Shown: positions 48,001-56,449 of the stretch, in pieces | Layout of the letters: each line of letters begins with the position of its first letter | Numbering within the stretch: the first letter of the stretch is position 1 | Assembly (NCBI RefSeq): GCF_004011695.2 | Contig: NC_082412.1 | Span: 1,054,001 to 1,118,000 of the forward strand | Source of the DNA: Ascochyta rabiei | Taxonomy: Eukaryota; Ascomycota; Dothideomycetes; Pleosporales; Didymellaceae | Direction of reading: 5' to 3' | DNA: 64,000 nucleotides | Notes under the pieces: generated by a model | Seen by the model: only the letters and a program-made list of their open reading frames with translations | What the model was told of the DNA's origin: nothing | Databases searched by the model: none | Program-made: the position numbers and the translations under genes

Positions 48001-48990
48001 TAAAAGCATACAAAACATAGATGCTACAGAAAGTAGGAAGCAATTTACTAGCTATCTACAAAGACGCTTCCTCTGTAGAGGGAGGCCTAGGGATAGGAGT
48101 AGGAATTATAGTCCTAGACTACAACTAAGAGCTAAAGGAAATCTACACTATAAACTATAATATTAGTAAAGGCTAAATTATATACAACAGAGAACTAGAA
48201 GGAATAATAAGAGGCTTTAAAATTACAGCTACTATAGCTACTACAGGACAGAACGTCTAAGTCTTTACAGACAACTAGGCAGCTATCCTAAGACTAAAAA
48301 CTCCTTTAAATAAGCCTAGACAAGCTTAGCAAATATGCTGTATAAAGGCAGCTAAAACTATTAAAGATAAAGGAGCTACAATAAGCCTTAAATGGACCCC
48401 TAGCTACTAAGACATTATAGGAAATAAGAAAGTAGACCTTCTAGTAAAAGAAGTAATAAAAAAGAGGCCTACCTCTAACGCTATAAGCATTGCTATAACT
48501 AGAATCTAAGTAAAAGCTATTATAAAAGACAAATAGGTTTACAAACTAGTTACCTACAAAGCTAAAGTAATCCTAAGGAAAACAGACACCTATACAGCAA
48601 AATACTAGCTAGGACTAACAAATAGGATAAAACTACCTAAAAATACTAAATAAGAGATAGTAAGTGCCTACTACTAACTAAAACTAGGATATAGATATAA
48701 TAAAGCATACCTCTATAACCTACAGAAGGTAGATAGTAATAGATGTATCTACAGCTACACACAAATAACTTAACAACTCCTACTTAGCTATAGAGAATAC
48801 AAATAAGTAAGAAAAATAATGCAGGACAACCTACAAGGACAACAACTCTTAATAAACCTACTACTCTACACAACCTAGGGAATTCTAGCTACTCTAGCTT
48901 TTATTTTAGACACTAGAATAGGTACCTGCAAGTAGTACCTACAACAAACAACAGATACCTAAAAAATGCTGTTAACCCCCTAGAGCATAG
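45060..48990 (+). pseudogene. LINE ORF2 (endonuclease, reverse transcriptase, RNase H)
   Basis: Endonuclease/exonuclease/phosphatase domain at about 45,070-45,760, with LILLGDFNTYYP at 45,470-45,505 (GDFN box). RT at about 46,450-47,350: FLDIKGAFNHV at 46,869-46,902 (catalytic Asp box) and FYLDNLAII at about 47,130-47,155 (family YxDD, second Asp mutated). RNase H at about 48,040-48,460: IYKDASSVEGGLGIGVGI and WTPSY-DIIGNKKVDLL. All parts lie in one frame if mutated Gln codons are read through. Dead copy. Confidence 0.85.
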
Positions 48991-49128
48991 GCTCTTACTA
49001 CAGGACTCTAAACCTATATTTACTATCTTTTACAACCACGCTCCTTAAATTACTAGAGTAGCTTAACTGCTCTCGTCTTATATAGTCCTAGACTCACACA
49101 GAACGTTAAACTTATTAATTAATCAATT

Positions 49129-49540
49129 AAACGCGTGTAGATCTTAATAGCGCGCTTTAGACTGTTAAAGCTGTTAAAGAGGGTTGTATTAGTAATACGT
49201 TCTTCTAAGAGACTAGTACGTGTCTAAGCAAACCACTTAAGAAAGAGCTTGATCTAGAAAGTTGTAGGTGCCTCTGTAAAGCGTTGCTCAGCTATCAGCC
49301 TATCTAGAATGTGTTTGGAGAAGCTAAGCAGCTAGTTAGCAACTTTTTCACTTATAGCTATGCATTTTAAGACTTACTAAGTTACTACAACTATTACTCT
49401 ATTATAAACTTGTAGGAATTATAACTAGATTTAACTAGGGCCCTCTTAATATCCTTAGAGCTAAGAGGTTGTAGCGCAACCTCTTGCTAAGCCTACTTTT
49501 TAAAATCTTTAAGATTAACAAGCCTAGCTGCTTTAGGCAT
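49129..49540 (-). pseudogene. DUF3435 gene, N-terminal part
   Basis: Minus-strand frame from ATG at 49,538-49,540: MPKAARLVNLKDFKK, ALQPLSSKDIKRALVKSSYN, then (after a frame change) TEAPTTF-IKLFLKWFA and RITNTTLFNSFNSLKRAIKIYTR, resembling the N-terminal SAM-like/core-binding helices of DUF3435 proteins. It breaks at the LINE and continues at 43,009. Combined length about 890 codons fits the family. The start could lie further upstream. Confidence 0.55.
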
Positions 49541-49695
49541 TCTCTTTTTAGCTAGGTCTGTAAAGGGAAAGATGTTGCAGCAGAGTAGATGTTAGGAAGA
49601 GGAAGCAAGTGGCCTAGATAGGAGGGTGGGCAGAAATAAAATACTATAACAGGCGGCGTAATTAACAGTATAGCTTTATTAGTAGTTAGCAGTTA

Positions 49696-51559
49696 ACGTA
49701 CCCCACGGACGAGCCGGTCACCGGACGAGTCGGTCACTTTTGCCAAGCCCCTACCAAACTCCACCCCATTATAACCTAAAACAACCTAAATTAACACTAT
49801 AAACTGCAGTACAGTCTGTAATATTATTTAGAAACTACTTCTACCTCTTTCTTACACGTTCGCGCGTTATGTCCAGTCTCACTGCACCGTCCACAGCGCC
49901 TTTAGGAAGGCTCACCCACTTCAGCGCGCACCTGCTTCTTTGCCTTCTTACCATTACAACGCGCCCCAAACTCTTTTAGGGCTGTCAATTGCTAGCCCTC
50001 TTTAACTACTAGAGTACCTTCTTTCTTAACCTGCTTTCTTTTGTGTGATTTTTATTGTATAGCTGCCTTATTAGCAGCTTAAAGCTTAGCAATCTCCTGT
50101 TGCGCTAACACTAGCTTGTGCGCAATTATAGCTGCCCCCTTTAAGACCTTCTTAAACGCTTTAACTATAGAGGTAGGCGAGCTATCTATATGCCTCTAAA
50201 TCCTTGTCTTCACAAGCGTTGATTGCGACCCTAGTTCAAGGGTGTTGCTTGGGGTTTGCGACTGCCAGAGCTCGTTGTTAACGGGTAGTAGTGGTGATAG
50301 CGTGCGCAGCTTTACATTAAGGCTGCTTATAACCTGTTGTAGGTCAAACAGGACCAGTCCAGCGCCTCAGAACCCTCCCTAGATATTCCTAGAAGTAATT
50401 GTAGCGTTGTAGGCGCGTATAAAGCATGGTAGGAACTCTGTCTTTATAATATAGTTAATCTAGTTATATATAAGTATTTTAGCTTAGCGCCTATACGCCT
50501 TCTTCAAAGCAGCAAAATAAGCCACATTAAGAGGCTGTGTAAGGTGTGATGAGTAGAGAGGCAAGCAAAGAGTAATTATCTTGCTATCCTTGCAGTACTG
50601 CTGGAATTTAAGAGAGTTGTGGCTCTTATAACTATTAATAATAAGCAAACGGTAGGTGCTAATAGTACGCTCCTTTGTATGCCTGTTAAAGTGGCTTATC
50701 CAGTCCAGACCAAGCTTGTTAGTAGTCCAGCCGTTATTAGAGACTCCAATAACCTAGTCTTAAGGCAGATCCTCTTCTTTGTACCAGGCAGAGAGGTAGT
50801 GGTAGGCCTTAAAGATAAGGAAGGCAGGAATGGCTTATCCTTTGGCATTAATGCCTACTATAGCCGTAGCCCACTCCCGGTTGCCTGGTTAGACAGCCTT
50901 TGGCCGACCTCGTTGTTCTAAAGCTGTAACAACTGCTCCTGGGGAGATCTGGCCTATTATGAAGCCTGTCTTGTTAAAGTTGTACATGTCTTTATCCTAG
51001 ATGCTATACTTAGCTTTAGTGTTAGCTACTAGGCTAAACCAGCTCTGTAGAACCTTAGGATCCTTACAGAGGGCTCTCTTATAGTTGTACTTGCGATTAA
51101 ACTTGACTATAAGCTCTAGGTGCTGCTTAACAAACGTACTAGGCCAGTTTACGCTAACAGGACCTAGATTACGCTTAGCGCGCAAAGAATTGGCTATAGT
51201 AGCCACATCTAAGAGCTGAGGGGAAAACCCTCGCGCGTCTAGCTTAAGAACATGTTTAACAATTACCTTCTCCTTGTTATTGTCCAGCTTCTGCAAGTTA
51301 GCTATAGAATTAGCGCGTAAAGGTTGTCCTGCGTGTTGGTTACTTAGTGTTGTTTGAGAGACTCTGTAGATAGCTGCAGCGCGTCGCTAAGAGAGTGTTG
51401 CGTCTTGTTTAAGAGCCTGAAGCGCAAGCTGTATCTAAGCTTCTTTTAACGCGTCTGAATGGTGTTGTTAAGAAGGTATTAGTATGTGAAGGGTAGTTTG
51501 GTAGGGGCTTGGCAAAAGTGACCGACTTGTCCGGTGACCGGCTCGTCTGTGGGGTACGT
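49696..51559 (-). mobile_element. pogo-D: Fot1/pogo DNA transposon, least damaged copy
   Basis: 1,864 bp with TA duplications (49,694-49,695 and 51,560-51,561) and ~55-bp terminal inverted repeats starting ACGTACCCCACGGACGAG. Each repeat contains two tandem near-identical units GGACGAGYCGGTCAC, probably paired transposase-binding sites. It has less RIP than pogo-B and pogo-C, and marks the sharp border between the repeat block and normal genomic DNA. Confidence 0.92.
49790..51478 (-). pseudogene. Fot1/pogo transposase in pogo-D
   Basis: Minus strand. The start codon is ATA (51,476-51,478) where pogo-C has ATG, a RIP-type change. N-terminal helix-turn-helix: LALQALKQDATLS, RRAAAIYRVSQTTLSN; then the CENP-B-like second DNA-binding domain (open 51,296-50,997): LLDVATIANSLRAKRNLGPV, VNWPSTFVKQHLELIVKFNR, KYNYKRALCKDPKVLQSWFS, VANTKAKYSI. 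The DDE core follows leftward with several stops. A C-terminal zinc knuckle CGRCSETGHNAR is at about 49,861-49,900. Moves DNA by cut and paste into TA. Inactivated by stops such as TAG for Gln after KAKYSI. The 50,619-50,921 plus-strand frame is a shadow. Confidence 0.85.
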
Positions 51560-51561
51560 TA

Positions 51562-51932
51562 GCGTGTTGTAAAGCCTGCAGACTAGAATCCTATCTCTAG
51601 TTTAATGTTTATGCGACAAAGAGGGAAAGCAAATAGACCTAGATAAAGCTTAGCTTATTTAAAAGCGTGGTTACTGAAAACAGAAATGCGCATGACGGTC
51701 TTCCTGAAATAGTGCCACAACAGACGGCGGTCCGGACAGGAGAACTTGTTTTCAACGTCCTACGGTCGTATGTGAAGATATAGTATGGCACAACCATATA
51801 TATACCCAGTTGATACGTTACGCTCAGTCCAGGTTGCATCTCCAGGGTCTCGGTCCTCTGTTCCGCAACTCTCTTTGTACTGGCGTATTTAAGTATAATT
51901 GTGCCTCCGGTCTGTGTGAATTCTACACACGT
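51562..51932. other. Border region; no gene seen
   Basis: Composition shifts here from RIP-mutated repeats to ordinary genomic DNA. Overlapping short frames on both strands look like chance. It lies downstream of the hydrolase pseudogene and may hold its 3' untranslated region. Confidence 0.5.
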
Positions 51933-52915
51933 TCACGGAATGCAAGCGCTTCCGTTGATGTACCCAACCTCTGGCAAATTTTCGTTCGGCGCATCCAAGA
52001 ATTCTTGCCCACCCAGCACAAACGATAAGAACGACTCAACAAGCGTTTTAACGATGAAGTCCATCCTCGGTGCCCATATCAAACCCAAGGATGGCGTAAT
52101 TGTCTTATTCCTTAGACCCTGGAGATCGACCCAATCGCCTAGATCCGAAAAGTCTTGGTGGCTAGTACCCGTAACATTGAGCCAATGGTACCATCCAGAC
52201 TGGTTGGCAGAGAAGGGGGACCAGGAGACGTCAAGGGCGGGGGTGTGTTGTGCGCCAGCCAGCATTAAGAAAGGTTTCTTGACGTCGGGTAGGTCAATGA
52301 ATAGGCCATCGAGGTTCACACCGCCAAGGATGGAAGGCTCGACTGCCAGCGCACCTGCTGCTGCGGCACCACCGAGGGAGCGTCCAATCGCAAAGTAGTG
52401 TGTTGTATTGAAAGGCGCACCGATTGATTCCACATACGAGGGGAGAAGCTTCCGAATTATTGCGAGGGTGTCGAAAATACGCATGTTGTAGACAGCTGCC
52501 ATTGATATGTAGTTCCAAGTGGCTGCCACATCGATTCCGTAAACGCCTGGCGCTCCGTTTGGCAGCTGCAGGTACGGGGCCTCTCCCGGATGATCGAGCG
52601 CAAGCACCGTGTAGCCCTGGGATGCAAGTTCAGAGCTCAGCGTGCTGTACGTGATAGCGTTTTTACCAGCGCCTGGAGAAAATATGACAGCTGGCTTTTG
52701 CCACGCTCCGTTTGTTGTTCTGTTGAAGGGTGGAGCTTGTTATACGTTCCATGTCGTGAGACTTTGTAGCGAGTCACTTGGATACTGAAGATTATTACCC
52801 CAGAGTCCCGCCGTCGTGGGATCTCTGGTTAGGAAATTCCGAACCAAGAAAGCCCTGTCTCTAAGCGAAAAACTGTAAGGGGGTTCTAGCAAGGTGGATT
52901 TTAGCAGGTGTGTTA
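51933..52915 (-). pseudogene. PAF-acetylhydrolase-like alpha/beta hydrolase with nonsense mutations
   Basis: Minus strand, stop at 51,933-51,935. Platelet-activating-factor acetylhydrolase-like fold: AVIFSPGAGKNAITYS (oxyanion region), TVLALDHPGEAP, the nucleophile elbow GRSLGGAAA (GxSxG, Ser nucleophile), GGVNLDGLF (likely acid) and GTSHQDFSDLG (His). Expected role: hydrolysis of ester-linked short acyl groups, probably secreted as in fungal relatives. The coding frame extends upstream of the intact part (52,607) through NGAWQKP, but meets TAA at about 52,742 where Gln is expected (V-QAPPF), and another TAA near 52,912. No signal peptide or start remains. Both are CAA-to-TAA changes. N-terminal exons may be lost or undetected. 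Confidence 0.7.
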
Positions 52916-54672
52916 TTTAAGACCATTTGCGATGAACCGCGGAGTTGTATCACTCGTGACCCAGTCATGACAATTCGCATATATGATCGCTGTTAAGCCC
53001 CCTCTTCCATAAAAGCCACACGATCACACAAAAATCAAGGACTACTACCCGAAGACAAAAAGTCTTTAACATTGAACTCCCGAGTGGAAGGCTTGTACTC
53101 AGCATTAGAGGAACTTAGTAAATTGAAGGCTTTCAAGCAGTATCCTTTTCGTGTACACCACTTTCGCCAATTACGCTCTATCGGATTACATACGCTACGC
53201 CCACCATATTCAAAGGTCCTTGCCTCCAATAAATATGTAAAAGAATGAATTGTTGTCTAAGAAACTATCATCAGACGAGCTGTACTTCAGACTCAAGTCG
53301 TACGCAGTATGCTTACTTCAACTGAAAGGCCTGTAGTACAATTGCCTTAATCCGCTGCAACTTTAACAAGTTACCAGCCTCAAAGCTACCCCATAAAAAA
53401 AGGTTCATGTTCTGAAGAAACCAACATTCGTGTATCCCAAGACAGCTGATATCTCTATTCCATGGAACCTCAATGCACCAAAGTCAAGGGTAGTGATGTC
53501 TCATGATACTTGTAAAGTTCTGGAGCTTTCCAGTACTCATGGTATATGTCGGGCTTGGCTCCATTGAGTTTAACATCGTGGGCTTGCAATGTATTTAAAA
53601 ATTAAACGCCTAGGTCCAGAACCATGCCCCATTAATCCATTAGCAATTATCAACAGGAAGAGAGCGGCTCCTTACCTATTGTGAATATGATAAGCCAAAG
53701 CGCCAGAGAAAATGCCTTTCATAGATGAAGTTTCATTGACCTTACCCCTGCTCGATGCTGACTGGGAGCGGAAGAAATTGAGGAAAGACAAGAAGCAGGG
53801 GTCCCTACATGGCCCATCCCTTGCCCCTTCAAACACAATCCGAAAGGACCCGACCCTTGAGGACGAAGGTGTTATCTACCATCAAGTGGAGGAATCAACT
53901 GGACAATGGATGAGACAGAATGGCTACAAATGCGTACGGAGAAGAGTTCTCGTTATTCCTTAACTACAATTGGAAGCAATTCAGATTCTGTGTGTGCAGA
54001 AAAATCTGTGGTGAAAGCGTCCACTCTCCAAGCCATCGGACTGCTCCAGTATGTGTGGTAGAGAAATGTTATGCTCAAACAACGGGATGAGGTATCACCG
54101 GGTGTTGTTCGTTCACGTATGCCTACAGGACTAATCGCCTGGGCTAGCAGCATTTCCTGGGTATAGGTGCTCTCCTTGGAGGCCAGAACTTTCGAGCAGG
54201 TTGTGAGCTATGGCATATTCTAGTCTGCCTGGTGCGCCGCGGCATGTACTCAAGATCAAGTAAAGATCTGCTTGGTCGAATACTTTAGAGCGGTGGGTGG
54301 GGGGTATTGTTCCAAGTATCCGCTCTAGCCGAACAACAATAAAATACCCATGCTCGAACAGGATGGAAGGACGAGACTAGAAATAGCTTTCGAAAAAACA
54401 TGAAGTTCCTCGACATGTTTGCGCGAATCGAGGTGAGCGCATACGGTAATGTGACACCGCTCTCACAATGCTATCGCCGACTGGGGATCTGCCACCTGGA
54501 TCTGTGCTCGTGGGAACGCAACTATTATATCTTGTACAATCCTCCGTGTCTTCGCTCCCAACACCATCAAATTTCGGAACAAAGCGTGCATTCCAAGGCT
54601 GTGATGCAAGATCATGGAGCGGATATGACAAACAAACCCAGCACGCAACTAGCTGTACCAAGTAATCGTACA
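52916..54672. other. Intergenic region with weak ORFs
   Basis: Normal base composition but no convincing gene. A minus-strand patch at about 53,480-53,590 (AHDVKLNGAKPDIYHEYWKA, PELYKYHETSLP) looks protein-coding but I could not assign it or find its exons. Frames at 53,035-53,229 (-) and 53,712-53,963 (+, 83 codons) have no recognised family. Could contain decayed genes. Confidence 0.35.
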
Positions 54673-54726
54673 TGCATACATACATACATACATACATACA
54701 TACATAGACACATACATACATAGACA
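54673..54726. repeat. (CATA)n microsatellite
   Basis: Run of CATA tetranucleotides with two CATAGACA interruptions. It generates spurious Tyr/Val/Cys or His/Ile/Tyr repeats in overlapping frames. Confidence 0.95.
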
Positions 54727-54997
54727 CACGAAACGTGCTCAAACTTCCAAACGTGTGGACCTCCAAGTATTTGATCCTCCAAGCGTCGTAGATTGGCACT
54801 GATGTTATCGCTGTTATGTGTGGATATGTGTGTGCGAACTGCAAGACAGCTCACGGTCCAAGGGATGTTTACGGGAAACAGCAGGTGTGAGAAGTCTCCA
54901 CAGGAGGGTCGTCTGGAGTGGCGCAAGAAGCATCCACGAGAAGCGAGAGCATCCATAAAAGGGAAAATCCACCCAGGGAAGTATCCGATAAAGGTGT

Positions 54998-55107
54998 GAG
55001 CATCCATAGGGAACACCAGTAAAGACAGGAAGCATCTCTGAGAGATGAGTGCATCCATGGGGAACACCAGTAAGGATGGAAAGCATCTCTGAGAGATGAG
55101 AGCATTT
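54998..55107. repeat. ~50-bp minisatellite, two full copies
   Basis: Unit GAGNGCATCCATRGGGAACA...CATCTCTGAGAGAT repeats at 54,998-55,046 and 55,047-55,097 with a partial third. Degenerate CATCCA-containing units lie upstream from about 54,930. The open frames across it on both strands are repeat artefacts. Confidence 0.85.
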
Positions 55108-55309
55108 AATCTTGGCCGGTGAACGGTAAATTCTGGCGTATCGTGAAGGCGGATGTTACGGAGAAGCCAATATGCGTTTGCTGCTTAAGAGCCCAGATGT
55201 CTGTGGCCAACAGTGATGACGAATCGTGACGAGCCGGTATTGGGAGGGATGCGTATTGACGAGTAGAAGCCAATGCGAGGCCCAAGACCATTAACTGTGT
55301 GAGGGCCAT
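55106..55309 (-). CDS. Candidate small secreted protein (67 aa), unrecognised
   Basis: ATG at 55,307-55,309, stop at 55,106. The N-terminus MALTQLMVLGLALAS resembles a signal peptide; the mature part (TRQYASLPIPARHDSSSLLA...) has no cysteine and no known motif. The same frame stays open further upstream to 55,588, but that part runs through a simple repeat, so the internal ATG is preferred. It may be chance. Confidence 0.25.
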   Translation of the reverse strand: MALTQLMVLGLALASTRQYASLPIPARHDSSSLLATDIWALKQQTHIGFSVTSAFTIRQNLPFTGQD

Positions 55310-55384
55310 TCGGAGACGTCCTGGTTGGACATGAGTCAGGGACTGGCACGCAGACATGATGGGAGGAGGCTCACCATTTTGCCT

Positions 55385-55548
55385 GTGGCACTGTTTCCGC
55401 TTTCCAGCGTCCGTTTTCCAGCGTCCTTTCTCCAGGGTCCGTTTTGCTTTCCAACCTCCGGTCTCCAGCGCCCAGTTCCCAGCGCCCAGTCTCCTACCCT
55501 CCAGGTCTCCAGTATCCGTTTTGCTTTCCGTTTTGCTTTTTTTTTTCT
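55385..55548. repeat. Pyrimidine-rich TCCAGCGYCC degenerate repeat
   Basis: Repeated TTTCCAGCGTCC / TCTCCAGCGCCCAG blocks, ending in GTTTTGCTTTCC twice and a T9 run. Strand-biased low-complexity DNA, open in several frames by composition. Confidence 0.8.
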
Positions 55549-55864
55549 GATAATCCCGGCGATGAGGGCGCAGCAACGCCATGTCCAATATACCTCGCTG
55601 TCAGGCACCGAAATAGGGGTACGAAAAGGGGGCCATGGTGTCTGGCATAAACAAGTTGTCGGGGGTTATAGTCACTGTCGTGACAGTTAGTAGGTTTGTG
55701 CAAGGTTTATAGGTGAACATACAGCGACAAAACCACCAGATAAACAAGGCCAGAAGCCTAGTGCCAGCCTTACCAAGGGCAGCTCGGAACTGCTCTTCCA
55801 GGAACAACCGGCTCTAGCCCTACTACATGGTGTGCTTCTTCTTACCTTATCTTTTTAACATATC

Positions 55865-56449
55865 TTACAAAAACACTGCAGCCGCAGCAGCGGCCAGCGC
55901 CCCGAACTTCTTGTCTAGAAAGGGTGCTGCCGTCGGAATACTCGCGCCTCCCGAAGAACTACTCGTCGTCTGCCTTGCCGCAATGACCTGCCTGACAATA
56001 CTAAATTGATCCTCGACCTGTTGTTCCTTGAACGCCCTTGCGCCTGATGGCAGTGCCGAATACCATGTTGGCACTCCATAGAAAGTAGCTGTCCCACTTT
56101 CAGTGACGGTAGCTGGGATGCTATAGTTGGAGGCTGTAGAGACAAACGCTGCGATCTCGGAGGCGGCGGATGAGGACGATGATTGGTAAGGCTCGCCGAG
56201 CGCGGCGGTAAAAGAGCGGAAGGCGACGCGAGCGTTCAGAGCGACGGAGGTTGTCCAGGCTGCTGCCTATGCTGGGTCAGTAAATGGCGGGCGGAGATTG
56301 ACGAGAGTTTGATGTACATCTACTGAATTTGCGAACGAGGGTATTGCTGATGTTGGGATTGGCAGTTCTGTGTAGACCATGAAGTCCGCTTTCGCGATGT
56401 TGATGCCTGCCGCGGCTGCGAGAAAGAGAAGGTAGCTGTTCAGATACAT
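55865..56449 (-). pseudogene. GPI-anchor-type secreted protein with one in-frame TAG
   Basis: Minus strand. The start MYLNSYLLFLAAAAGINIAKA is a clear signal peptide (ATG 56,447-56,449; an upstream in-frame ATG at 56,515 would bury it). The frame is open for 194 codons to 55,865 except for TAG at 56,267-56,269 (codon 61, context DPA-AAAW), where CAG is the likely original. The middle is Ser/Ala/Thr rich with an NYS sequon. The C-terminus (SSSSGGASIPTAAPF, then a hydrophobic FGALAAAAAAVFL tail) fits a GPI-attachment signal. Expected at the cell surface or wall. No known domain. One CAG-to-TAG change about 4.7 kb from the repeat border suggests RIP leakage; readthrough or a sequencing error is possible. 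Confidence 0.6.

Larger units (their letters stand above)
43010..49128 (+). mobile_element. Tad1-like non-LTR retrotransposon (LINE), full length, RIP-mutated
   Basis: 6.1 kb, bounded by the 15-bp duplication described separately. ORF1 product with CCHC knuckles, ORF2 with endonuclease, reverse transcriptase and RNase H, as in fungal Tad/I-clade LINEs. Removing it with one duplication copy joins the two parts of the DUF3435 gene in frame (KIYTR...). Highly AT-rich, with stops at Gln-compatible codons. Confidence 0.88.

Noticed and set aside
1..51560. CRISPR arrays, tRNA or rRNA genes
   Set aside because: No regular spacer arrays or cloverleaf/rRNA sequences seen. The repeats present are LTRs, terminal inverted repeats and satellites, and the DNA is fungal.
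54377..55105. Several overlapping frames of 60-155 codons on both strands
   Set aside because: All run through the CATA microsatellite or the 50-bp minisatellite, which keep multiple frames open by periodicity.
55325..55807. Frames of 64-160 codons over the pyrimidine-rich stretch
   Set aside because: Low-complexity TCCAGCG repeats keep several frames open on both strands. No domain.
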